Positions 33,120-43,548 of a stretch of DNA of 64,000 bases are shown here, one piece after another. Source of the DNA: Gremmenia infestans (taxonomy: Eukaryota; Ascomycota; Leotiomycetes; Helotiales; Hamatocanthoscyphaceae). The DNA lies in contig JAFEVB010000022.1 of NCBI GenBank assembly GCA_032629725.1, positions 1,550,001 through 1,614,000 of the forward strand, in the 5' to 3' direction. Made by a program: the position numbers and the translations under genes. Each line of letters opens with the position of its first letter. Position 1 is the first letter of the stretch. The notes under the pieces are model-generated. The model saw only the letters and a list, made by a program, of their open reading frames with translations. It searched no databases and had not been told where the DNA came from.

Positions 33120-34082
33120 ATGGGTAATGATGGAGGAAGTATTCCCACTCGCCGGGAACTGGTGAAGAACGCAGCCCGCAACCCCAATACCTCAGAACTA
33201 AAAGCAACCCAACAAGAAGCGCAAAGCCATGCTTGGACCTACTGTCCCCTCTCCAACCGCCCCTTAGCAGCGCCCATTGTCTCCGACTACGCAGGCACAT
33301 TATACAATAAAGACGCGGTCCTCGAACAACTTCTCCCCAAGGACGACGATGTTCCAGCATCCATCATCAAAGAGAAAGAAGACGTTCTACAAGGGCGGGT
33401 CAAAGGGCTACGAGATGTTGTGGAGGTGAAGTTCACGATGTCGAAGGAGGATAAGGAAGAGAAGAAGATTTGTCCCATTACGAGTAAGGAGCTGGGTCCG
33501 AATACCAAATCTGTATATCTTGTTCCGTGCGGACATGCGTTTTCGGAGGTGGCGATTCGAGAAGTTGCAGGAGAGACTTGCGTAGAATGTAACGAGCCAT
33601 ATACGCCCGAGAACACCATCACGATATTACCCGTCGCAAAGGAAGATGTTGCGAAATTAGCAGCGAGAGCGATAAAGTTGAAGGAACAGGGGCTTACCCA
33701 TTCGCTGAAGAAGGCTCCCGGAAGCAAAAAACGAAAAAAGAACGCTGAAGCAGAGGCGGGTGAGAAGAAATCAGTTGCGAATGGAGGAGCGGCTCTAGAT
33801 GGCCTGTCCGAGAAGACGAAGGCTCGATTAGTAGAAAATGGATCAGGGGTCCCTCAATCGAGGAGCGGAACTTCTACGCCCGTGGCAAATGGGATTAAGA
33901 ATGCAGCGACAGCATCCCTGACTGCCAAAGTACTGGAAGAACAAGAAGAGCGGAACAAGAGACGGAAACTGGGACAAAATGAAAATCTGAAGGGATTGTT
34001 CTCAAGTGGTGGGTACAGCGCGCAGGCTCAGAAGTCGGGGGATTTCATGACGAGGGGGTTTTCTTTGCCAAAGCAAAAATGA
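33120..34082 (+). CDS. RTF2: Replication termination factor 2 family protein
   Basis: 320 residues in one exon from MGNDGGSIPTRREL; the 21 upstream in-frame codons from 33057 lie in the presumed leader. The family starts MG(N/C)DGG and has a conserved opening, then two RING-like zinc-binding halves: YCPLSNRPLAAPIVSDYAG near residue 41, and ICPITSKELG near residue 118, followed by VPCGHAFSE and TCVECNEPY. The C-terminus is Lys-rich (KKAPGSKKRKKN, a likely nuclear signal) and disordered. In fission yeast Rtf2 acts at stalled replication forks and in splicing; the role here is inferred from homology. Convergent with glucosidase II beta. Confidence 0.92.
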   Translation: MGNDGGSIPTRRELVKNAARNPNTSELKATQQEAQSHAWTYCPLSNRPLAAPIVSDYAGTLYNKDAVLEQLLPKDDDVPASIIKEKEDVLQGRVKGLRDVVEVKFTMSKEDKEEKKICPITSKELGPNTKSVYLVPCGHAFSEVAIREVAGETCVECNEPYTPENTITILPVAKEDVAKLAARAIKLKEQGLTHSLKKAPGSKKRKKNAEAEAGEKKSVANGGAALDGLSEKTKARLVENGSGVPQSRSGTSTPVANGIKNAATASLTAKVLEEQEERNKRRKLGQNENLKGLFSSGGYSAQAQKSGDFMTRGFSLPKQK

Positions 34083-34339
34083 GGTTTGAAACCAACAATT
34101 GGGAAGCATGGTGTTATGGCGTTTAGGCATTTAGACGGCACTAGGTTTCTGTCTCGAATCATATTGATACACCTTGGCTAAGAGAATGATGCTACAGGTG
34201 TGACATTATTCGTAATACATGTGTACACACCGGTACAGCTATTTATTTGATCAAGCATTCGCATCTGTATAGTTTACAACTAGGCGGCCGGCTAAAAGAA
34301 CAAGAAACATAAACGCTTTTACGACTCGTCCTCTAAAGC

Positions 34340-36160
34340 TCACAATTCGTCCTTATTCGCCTTTTCAACCTTAACCTCCCTTTCACAAACCGTTGGAGAT
34401 CCTACGTCCATCCTATACATGCACTTCTCCTGCTCTTGCACCTTCCAAATCTCATCTTTCTCCGCACACGCCAGCACCACTGTCGTCTGTCTATTTGGTC
34501 CATTCCAGCACCCCTGTCCATTCTCGTACATCAATACGAACCTCTCACCCTGACCAAGTCCCTTCCCATCAGCGCCAACTTCTTCATCAACATACAGCTT
34601 GTCGAAACGGACGAAGTTGCCCATGCCAGTGTTTCCACCACCCTTCTTGCTTTTCTGGGTGGTTTTATCCAGCCAGCAGAGCTCGTATTCATACTCGCCT
34701 GAATCTTTAGAAACGCATGTGTTCTTGAGAGCGCGGAAGATGTCGTCGGTACCGTAATCCTTGCTGAGATCACCCTGGAGGTCACCGAGGGATGATTTTT
34801 TGATGCCGAGGTCGTCATTGACAGTATTGTAGCTGTTGCGAGCGTCGGTAACTGCTTTAGATTCGCTGCCCGAGTTGGCATTGTCGGCCAAGATGCCGTT
34901 CTCAATGAGCATGATACGAAGATCGGTGATCTTCTGGTGAACCCAGGTGCGGAGCGAGGCTGGAAGGTATTCTTCAATTTTGTAGACTATGACTGTTAGT
35001 GATATATTTGAGGCTAGAGACAAGGTGAGACTTACGAGCTTCAACATCACTCTCCTCATCTACCGTCTCCCATTCGGCCCAGTTGATACCCTCAGACTCG
35101 CTATCTGGCTTTGAAATGGACTCAATATCACGGTCTTCAGCAGATTCATCTGCATCATTGCCTTTGTTCGCAGCATAGTTTTCCCAGGACTGGACAGCCC
35201 GCTTGACACCCTCATCGTTGAAATTAGGGTTATACTCTTCCTTGAACGTCGAAAGTATAGCCTCCAGCTTGGCGACCTTCTCCTTGAGAGCGTCCCTCTT
35301 TGACACAACACCCGTAAGAGCATTCCTCAGCTCCTCAACCCTTGTCTTTGCCAGTCCAGCCAAAATCGTAACCTTGCTTCCCTTGCCCGGACTCTTAACC
35401 ACCTTACCCCGCTCCCTCCTCTCAACGTCCTCATAAATTTTCTGTAGCTCCGCCGCCTTAGCCTCTTGAGTCTTAATCTCCGCCTCCAGATTCGCAATGG
35501 TCTTTTCGACACCAGCCCTCAATTCTCCAGCTTCTTTGACAAGCTCATCCTTCTTCTTGAGTGCTGCCCTCGCGCTCTTCTGGCGTATCTCATCTAGCTT
35601 TCTCCACTCCTTGCCAATCTCCTTACATTTATCCTCACACTTGGTGCCACCTACGCCTTCCCACTCATCACTGCCATCACAGCAGAGCTCGTAATCGCAG
35701 ACACCATCATTGACGTACATGTGGGGGATGTAGCTTGGGATGTGCCCCTTGTTCTTGCAGTAGAAGCCGGGAAGTGCTACACTAGAGTTTTGAGCTGACG
35801 AGCCAGTGAGTGGCTGCGGGGGGGAGAGTGTGGAGATGTATGTGCAAGCTGAGGTCCCAGGTTCGTCTGAGCCATCTGGACAGTCACAGTAGTCATCGTT
35901 GATTTGGGAGGGCGAGAGTGTGATGGAGGGGTTGGAGATGCATGTGAAGCTGTCTGAAGACTTGTAGAATTTGGCAACTGTGTGGAAAGAAACTTGTCAG
36001 TTATGCTTCCAATTGGGATTGTAAATATGCTGTGGGGGAGCACAAGAATATGAGGGGGTGGTATACATTCTGGACCAACACCTCTTGGTCGTGTGGTTCC
36101 TGCCGCAAGAATTGAGGTCGTGAGAGTACTGAGAAGTACCAATGCTTCTATTCGCCCCAT
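34340..36160 (-). CDS. GTB1: Glucosidase II beta subunit (PRKCSH-like)
   Basis: Three exons: 36067-36160, 35036-35977 and 34340-34986, giving 560 residues. An N-terminal signal peptide (RIEALVLLSTLTTSILAAG) is followed by RGVGPEFAKFYKSSDSF and two LDL-receptor-A-like Cys/Asp repeats (DDYCDCPDGSDEPGTSAC; VCDYELCCDGSDEWEG) that bind calcium in the family. A long Lys/Glu coiled coil follows at about 180-330, then the mannose-6-phosphate-receptor-homology domain with cysteines at CWLDK, GCWNG and TVCERE. The protein ends NKDEL, an ER-retrieval signal of KDEL form. It partners the catalytic alpha subunit in trimming glucose from N-glycans in the ER lumen. Splices are GTATAC/CACAG and GTAAGT/CATAG. 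Confidence 0.95.
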
Positions 36161-37043
36161 GATTGAGGTTGTTTGAAATGTGATAGCTGGTCTGAAGTTG
36201 AGTAGAAGCTGTTGAACGGAGCTTCATTGATGCCAGCTTGCGGTACCACCTCGGCCACCGTAGTGTATCACTGTACAAGTAGGTAGGTACGAAACAAGCC
36301 CCTTTTCCTCGGACGAATGACCAAAATATACATGGATTTTTCCTATAGCACTATGTATTCATTGCCCAAACTGCGAGGAAATCGCTTATGGGCCTGGTGG
36401 GCCACAGTAAAAGGATTCTTATCCTGTTTGAATTCCAAGAATCCGTTGCCTGATTGGAATACTTCGATTGAGCCAGGATAATCAAACAATCAGTGTCAGA
36501 CGGTGCATGGTAATCATATGCAGTGACCTCTTGAAGGGCCGTCAGAGACAATTTTCAAGTAGTTGAATTTCATCCACTGTCGGATTCGCGATAATTGTGG
36601 TTCACCAGGTTTCTTACCTCTCTACCTGTCCACCAAGCTGATAGATATTTTCATACCTTGAGCATTACCATGGCCACGGCTGATGAGCTTTCCAAAATGC
36701 ATTCAGCGTTGAAAAAGGTTCAAATGGGCGTCGATCGAAGAGATTCCAGTACGAAAAGCTTCATTATTCACGATCGTCACTTTCTCACTTTCTCTCTCTC
36801 TCTCTCTCCAACGTTACTCTTCCATAATCGGACATCTTGCACAAACCTCAATCGCTCTCGTCAGCGCTCTGACATCCGCTCCAATTCATTCCCTCAGAAG
36901 CAATTCAATCATTACCTTCTGTGTCTGTACCTTTCCAGTATGCTGTAATTGGATTCAATTCCGAGAGATTTACAATATGGATGCGGTCTGCACAAAACAG
37001 CAGAGGCCTGTGTATCCATACACGAAAACTTCACTCACCATTG
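36161..37043. other. Intergenic region
   Basis: No supported gene. The first part is the GTB1 promoter. A frame starting at 36670 (MATADELSKMHSALKKVQMG) could be a short first exon with a GTACGA donor at about 36751, but no partner exon was found. A (TC)n tract lies near 36790. Confidence 0.35.
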
Positions 37044-37660
37044 TCAAAGAGCTGCTAGCTCTTCAAGCCCTTGTTTTAACAGGGCACAATAACTCTCTCG
37101 GATGGTGACAAAGCTGCTTTGGAGTAGATTTTCGAAAAGCTCAAGACTGCAGCTTTCCAGAGCAGGATTGTTTATTAAAAAGTTAGGCTTCCTTCCTTGA
37201 GCGAACGCAATACCACTTTCCCTATCACCATCTGCAAGATTGCTCTCGGCTCGACAGAATAACCTCCGCATCTCAAGGGTAGAAATGACCGGTGTCGTCG
37301 TGGGCTGAAAGTCTGCGGCTTGAGTCGAGTTATTACTGCGCCAGTAGTTGAGAAGCCACTAGTAGCACACGGTGCTTCTGATTTGGGATACCCTGCCTAA
37401 GTTCCCTGATTTTCAGCTCTGGATCATGATATAAAATCCAAATTTGGTTCATCTCAAGGCTATCGCCCTCGTGGCCTCGCAGCAAAAAGGTTCCGAGCAT
37501 CCAACCTCAAACAGTCTGTTCAATCCTCTCCAAGCCTCCCTTTTTATGGACTAGCGAAAGTAGTGTTGCAACTTCTGGGACAGTACCAAGAATACAAGAC
37601 TCATCGTCTACGCCTACGGAGTCACCTACAGATTTGTTTAAGTTCAATTCTTCCAGTTAA
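37044..37660 (-). pseudogene. Decayed unidentified protein-coding gene
   Basis: On the minus strand, protein-like text is spread over consecutive frames with stops: LEELNLNKSVGDSVGVDDES, EVATLLSLVHKKGGLERIEQ, then a TGA, FLLRGHEGDSLEMNQIWILY and HDPELKIRELRQGIPNQK, then two TAA codons. A last open block at 37044-37271 is MRRLFCRAESNLADGDRESG through LKQGLEELAAL. The composition is that of a real soluble protein, but I do not recognise a family. Stops such as CTT-TAA-CTG and CAG-TAA-TAA would fit C-to-T decay. It may instead be a gene with introns that I failed to place. Confidence 0.4.
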
Positions 37661-38428
37661 AGTAAGGCTTTCCCTAGGAGTGTAATAGCTTCATCTTTGT
37701 ACGCTGTAAATTCTCACAAATCTGGCTGTCTTTTAACAGAGTTATGCTTTTGAACAGGTTAGATTGTTTGATAGGAAAGGGTTGGGGGCATTCTATGCTC
37801 GTTGTGCCAGAGGTGTTGAAAGGCCAGGTGCTACTCTAACTTTTTCTCTATTCTTGCCGGGTTTCTACGCTCGAAGCCATTAATTGACGATGGTTTGGAG
37901 ATTGGAAGACGAATCGGGAGTTCATCCAATGTGAGCTATAGTCGTTGTATTTAATTTTACTCCCCTTATGGAAGTCAAAAATCTCCTCCCAAAGGATTAC
38001 CTCGATCCATACTTAGGTAGACTTTTCATCTCAATACGTCCATTTTGGGCGTCTAAAATCAGAAAACGGTCAGGTGCTTGCCGCTGCTGAAACTTCATAT
38101 TTAAAATCACAACCATTTCTATAGGGGACAAGATTTTCATTGAGCTTGCTCTGCAAGACAAGGTTTTCACTAGAAGTCTAAACATACTAGAAATCCCATC
38201 TACTCATCATCCGCAACGAAGACGATGACTCCAGCAAGTTTGCAGCCATGTATTTATCACTGGTGTTTGCTTTCTACCTGACTCAGCTAGCAACTGATCT
38301 TCTGAAGTCATCAAACATTCGTGGCTAGTGGTCTCTCAAGTCATATATCACAAATTCTCCATCTGTACTTGTAGATTTTGTTTGAGATGTCTTTCCATTT
38401 GCACACTTTTCAAGTGCCAAAGCAAAAA
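37661..38428. other. Intergenic region
   Basis: Nothing recognisable. The minus-strand frame 37997-38185 is short and without family character, but could be another shred of the decayed gene to its left. Confidence 0.35.
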
Positions 38429-38994
38429 ATGTCAATTCTTGCAACCGCGTGCGACAAAGTCCGGGCAGGCATTGCCCTGAATGTTACCGAGACGCAAGCA
38501 TTGTCTCGGGCTGCACTCGAACGGGTAGATAAGATGGAGAAAGGCAAGACTGTAAGTTTGAGCTTTCCACCGTCCAGGTTTGAAAATAACTCTTGAGACC
38601 CCTGGTCAATTCTGTGCTGCGTAATTATGAAAACATGTAACATGTAACAGACTGTTGATTTGGAGGACGTCGCTGCCGCTCCTACCACTACCGCTCCACC
38701 TGCTGACCCTCCAGCTCCTCGTTCTGTTGATAAACAGGCAAATAAGGTAATGCACGCCTAACTCAATACTCGGAGCCAACCTCGAGTCGTTTGATCTTCC
38801 CATTCGTTACACATTGAAGTGCCGCTGACTTGCTCGTAGAAGAAAAGAATTCAGGAGAGTCGAGCTCTCGTAAGTATGACATGTTTGGCGGCATATTGCC
38901 ATCTTACTGACCGACTTGGTGGTATAGACGAAAAACCAGAAAGAACAGGGAAAGATGAGAAGCGGTGTGATGAAGAAGACATGAGCGATGAAAA
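38429..38994 (+). CDS. Small four-exon protein of unknown function
   Basis: Exons 38429-38551, 38651-38746, 38840-38869 and 38938-38994 give about 101 residues. All three introns have consensus ends (GTAAGT/AACAG, GTAATG/CGTAG, GTAAGT/TATAG), each is phase 0, and the frame stays open to a TGA. This would be unlikely by chance. The protein starts MSILATACDKVRAGIALNVT, continues with a helix ETQALSRAALERVDKMEKGK, an Ala/Pro/Thr-rich linker, and a Lys-rich basic end. No signal peptide or membrane segment. I do not recognise it. An in-frame ATG at 38378 is an alternative start. Confidence 0.5.
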
Positions 38995-39851
38995 AGTTAC
39001 TGAAGTGGAGAAGGAATATATTCTGAATGAGCGAGAGTGAGAAAGACAATCTAATCTGACTGCACAAGTCTCAATTTGACTGGAGGTACCACAGGCTATT
39101 AGAGAAACGGAGAATTGAAATGAAATGAATTGGACGTTCGCGCAAAATCAACATCAATCTCGTGATCGTGTTTTCATGAAAGTGAGAAACTTTCTAGCTG
39201 TAGTAATGAGAGATGCAAGTACGATGAAATAGAGCAGTGAGTTCTAGGAGGCAGCGTTTGCCGTAAACCCAAATTTCGTGAGAGCAATAATGCAAGATTG
39301 AGTCCCTGCCTTTCTGCCCCTTTCCCGCCCTCGCTTAATTAACAACTCTGGAGTAAACAAAAGCCATGCTTGTCCTGACGCTGCAAAGTTTGAGGAAATT
39401 AAGAGCCGTTAATGATTCTTCCATGAAAATGCAAAATATCACTACCCTGTAAGCATACGGGCGTTATAACTTAGGACTCAATTGCATGCCCCACGTCAAT
39501 AAAGGGAGAGTCGGTTTACTTCTTTAAACCGACAGGATATGCGAAAAATGTATTTTCAGTGAACAGATATTACAATGTTTAAACAGCTAGCTTACTCTTC
39601 ACGGCTGAACTTCTTAGACCTTGGCTCCGAGCATCACTACTCAACCCAACTCCGCTCCTTAATCATCAATATCAGATCCTATGAATTGCCAACGAAACAA
39701 ATCTTCAAAGACAAAGTTGATTTTCCGTTCAGTTTTTGAACGCCGTTTTCATCTACACATAAAACACCGAAAATGCTAAATCTAACGACAAAAAGGACGC
39801 AATCAAGTACCCGCCATCAAATTCCACCCTACATATACGCATTTGCTAGCC
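38995..39851. other. Intergenic region
   Basis: No gene seen between the small spliced gene and the leftward hypothetical gene. Confidence 0.4.
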
Positions 39852-40421
39852 CTATATAGTGCCATTCTCGGAACTAACTAATAATCGGTCTACTGCAGGA
39901 TGCGGAACATAACTCTCAATACTACCATCAATAGGAAACCTCTCAAAGATGTAACAAAGGGCATGTCTCACAATACCGACAATAGAACTCCAATCCGGCC
40001 GAGCAGATTGAGTAGGGCAGTCCCAGAAGATCCACAGAGAGAAATGGAATTCCTCCCCCCGTGATTTTTCCACAGCACCAGAAGTATCTAAAATCGATCC
40101 GCGGAGATGCACAGAACGACGAAAACCATCAGGAGTGTTCCCCGAGCTGGTGTATATCTCGAAACGTGCAGCCCTGAGATGGAGAATATCCTCGAATCCA
40201 GAATCTATATGAGCGACGAGATCATTTTCGAGATACCGCTGGTTGAGATTCAGTGGCGCTTGGCGCTGCTGGTTATCCTGCGGGAATGTAGCGTCTCCTC
40301 CGCGGTCAATAAAGTCCTCGGAGTTGACGTACTTAAGCGTAGCACAGCCCAGTTTCACTAATTCCGTAACCCCTCGCAGTGTGGTATAGTTGTTGTGATT
40401 TCCAGGGATAGGGGTGGCCAT
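39852..40421 (-). CDS. Hypothetical 189-aa protein
   Basis: One exon, MATPIPGNHNNYTTLRGVTE to SSENGTI. The composition is balanced and protein-like with Trp/Phe-rich strands in the C-terminal half (EEFHFSLWIFWDCP; GIVRHALCYIFERFPIDGS). No signal peptide, membrane span or known motif. Its length, good ATG context (GGCC-ATGG-like) and lack of stops support a real gene, possibly lineage-restricted. No function is proposed. Confidence 0.5.
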   Translation of the reverse strand: MATPIPGNHNNYTTLRGVTELVKLGCATLKYVNSEDFIDRGGDATFPQDNQQRQAPLNLNQRYLENDLVAHIDSGFEDILHLRAARFEIYTSSGNTPDGFRRSVHLRGSILDTSGAVEKSRGEEFHFSLWIFWDCPTQSARPDWSSIVGIVRHALCYIFERFPIDGSIESYVPHPAVDRLLVSSENGTI

Positions 40422-41397
40422 TGTCAGATGTTTCAGGAACGGAGAAGTGAAGAGTGAACTCCGTTGTAGAGGGATACTTGTCTCACTGATGGCGAAAGCA
40501 ATACACTATATGTATATTAGTGTCGACCAGGAGTTTACAAAAGAACTTATTTAAAGGACGAAGAGCGACAAGCAGACAATGATACATCGGGCCAGCACAA
40601 AGATTTTCATATTGTACAAACCATGTCAAGCATCGAGCATACAGAGCTATCTTACGCATTCAACTTACGAATCAGACAGGCAATCAAAAGTTGACCCTAT
40701 ACAGACACTCCCTGAGTCTGATTTCTCCACCACAATGACACCCAAACATTCTAGACGATGCAACTTTATCAAACACAAGCAATAATGCTTTATGGCGCTA
40801 CAAAGTTCAGTTAGCTAGAGCCTCCAGGGAGCCGGACGAACGAACGCGAATCTCCCTGGTCTTCTAGGAGTGAAATGTTGCCTGATTTTCCTTACAAGGC
40901 TCTTAAAGTCGTGTCTAGACGAGTGAAAACTAACTCTGTTATTTACATGTGCCTTGCGGAAATAAATCAAATGCCACGTCGCTAGAAGCTTTGCTTAAGG
41001 GAGGAGTAATAGTAGTAGGGAACAACACATTATCAGATGTTTGCTTTGACGCGTTAATATCCCGTCACCACGGATCTGCTAATATGTCTTTGATGAAAAC
41101 AATGCTGGCAAGTCCAGAATATTAAAAGCCCAATGCAAAAACCAAACACTACTCAATTCAAAAAGTCAAACAGCAGACTAGAGGCGCTTGCCTCATTAGA
41201 GTTGAATCAGTAAGAAACGCCACGCATCGTTGTAGTAGAGAAAGTAGTAAATATTAAGTTAATTCCTTTGTCCAATGCGGTCCATTATACTGCGTCCACG
41301 CAAAATCTTCTCTCTAACCATATTACAGTTATACCCATACCCGCTAAAAGTATTCACAAAACATACACTCATTATCCATCACCACCTCCACCCAAAA
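40422..41397. other. Intergenic region
   Basis: No gene supported. The plus-strand frames at 41268-41625 are C-rich antisense shadows of the TMEM135-like gene 3' end. Confidence 0.4.
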
Positions 41398-43187
41398 TCA
41401 AGAACCCCTTTTGTCCTCCTCAGTCCTCTTCTTCTCTTCCGCCACACAATCTTTCACTCCTTCTCCCCTCAAACAACTAAACCCCCTTCGAACAACAGCA
41501 CTACTTACCGCCTTAGGATCCCTCTCATAAACCAAATTAATAACCATCAAACTCGCCACAAAAACCCACACATCCCCGCCTCTCATTCCCTTCCACCACC
41601 CCCTTTTCCGACCGACCTTCCATAAGCTATCCAGACTCGTGCGCGCACTGTACAAGAACTCCCCTCTAGCTTGTCGTCTGACAACAAAGCCCCACAGACC
41701 CCCGATCATGCCGCCGAGGAAGAATCGTTGCGTAGGCAAGGCGTTTTTGGGTAAGAGGGATTGTAAGAGACAGATGGCGCCCCAGGACGTGCCGATGGAG
41801 CCGGATACGAAGGTGCTGTAGAGTAGGATTCGGGAGGCGAGTTTGTTGAGCGTGTTAAGGGGTGCGCGGTAGAAGGCGCGGTAGGAGGGGATGGAGAGGA
41901 TAGTGAAGACGAGCGTGAAGAAGCGGGTTAGGGATGGGAAGATGCGGAGCCAGTAGGTAAGGTAGGTGCGTAGGCAGGAGGGGTCGGAGGGGTGGAGCGT
42001 GGCGCAGGTAAGGGATGTTATGAGAGGGTGTGCGGGGGATGTAATGGGTGAGATCCTTGAGAGGGATGCGGGGAGGGTGGGGGTGTTTGGGAAGAGGATT
42101 GGGGAGACGAATGGCCTGGCGGTGTGTTAATTGTGTGTTTAGACTAGAAGGGGGATGTGACTTACGGATAGTTTAGACGGGCCATTTCAGCGAGGTTGTC
42201 TACGATGTCGTAGGTGCTTGGCCATGGGAGGTTGGATGGATAATCTTCTGGGCGATGCTGAATATACTCGGGCGAGTTCTTCAAGATAAAATCCCCATAT
42301 GCCTGTAATCATTAGCAAGTGTCCAACAGACGCTAAGCAGCTGTGGCATACCTTAGGGAAACAATCCCTATCAAAAACAAAAGCATGCAGTAATTGCCCA
42401 CTCGTTAACGGGAAAAGCAGCCAACTTCCCCACCACCAAGGTCTCTCCCACCTACTACCCTCCTTCCCCCAAATCCACCCCTCATCCTCCGCATGATTAT
42501 ACGCAAACTCCGCCGCCCTGCTCAAAGCATATATGGATATCGTAACCCTCAACTGCTCACTAGGATAAACCGCCAGGGCAAATCCCGCCAAACTCGCGCC
42601 TATAGCAGGAGCAAGACTCGATGTCAGAGTTTTGGAAGTGCGTTTGTTTCGCTGGCGGAAAGGCCGCGCTTCGGGTGTGAGAAGATGTGCACGGAGGCGT
42701 GTGAAGAAGCGGAAGAGTATGCGGTGTAGGAGGAGGATTGTGGAGAGGGAGAGGGATAATCTCAGGTTTGTGGATTTCCATAACGGTGTTCTCTTTCCAC
42801 TATTCAAATCATCAATCAGCGTTAAATCCTTCGAGTCTAAACACGAACTACATACCGAACTCTATTACCCCCCAGATAGCGTTCACTAATAGCTCCCCAT
42901 GCCTTCAACGCCGCGCCTGTCGCAAGGAAAAGCCTCAGACTCGCTCTCACAGCAGAGGCATTATAGTCATCGCGTCCAGGCCTCTCGACAAGTTTCTCGA
43001 CTTTAGCGACAGCGGGAGCGTTTCTCTTTAGGACTTTGGAGCGCGATATGATGTATTTGTGCAGGGTCTCGTACTCTTTGGCCGATATGGTGTAGCGCAG
43101 CGCGTTGCGCATAATCGGGTCTGCTGTTGACTTTGCAGAGATGCGGTCGTGTGGGGATTTAGCCCCTCCGTTTGAGGGCGATGCCAT
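41398..43187 (-). CDS. TMEM135-like integral membrane protein
   Basis: Four exons: 42856-43187, 42352-42799, 42166-42302 and 41398-42115, giving 544 residues. Splices (GTATGT/AATAG, GTATGC/TACAG, GTAAGT/GCCAG) keep the frame. Hydrophobic segments are seen at LRLFLATGAALKAWGAI, LSLSLSTILLLHRILFRFF, LAPAIGASLAGFALAVYP, WWWGSWLLFPLTSGQLLHAF, FFTLVFTILSIPSY and FFLGGMIGGLWGFVV. The block WLRIFPSLTRFF with the paired Cys in PSDPSCLRTYLTYW, and FVSGSIGTSWGAICLLQ near the end, match the TMEM135 / fungal integral membrane protein 25D9-6 family. Animal TMEM135 is linked to peroxisomes and mitochondrial dynamics; the fungal role is unknown. No fusion or truncation. Confidence 0.85.
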
Positions 43188-43548
43188 TGTATGTTTTATT
43201 TATTGTGGCATGAACTGTTGTGGGTGTCTTGAAGATACTGCAATGGTACTGGTAGGAATTTTGGGTATGAATGTAGCCCGCCTGGAATCCGACCTCGGCT
43301 TAAAGGATGCCATTCACTCACGTGCAGATGGAGAATAATGTTTTTTGAGAACGTGTGTTATTACATCTTAGAAGCAATTGAGCGTATGTATAATTATTAT
43401 TACTATTTATGTATTACTACACCAGCATCACCTTCAAAAGCAATTTTGATTAATTTATACAGGGCTTAGAAGTACCTGCGACTCCATGAGCTCGTCTATA
43501 ACTCCAACCCGGGATCCAAAAATACCCACACAGTAACAGAATTATGCA
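43188..43548. other. Spacer between two leftward genes
   Basis: 361 bp holding the 3' end of the LRR gene and the promoter of the TMEM135-like gene. No coding sequence. Confidence 0.45.
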
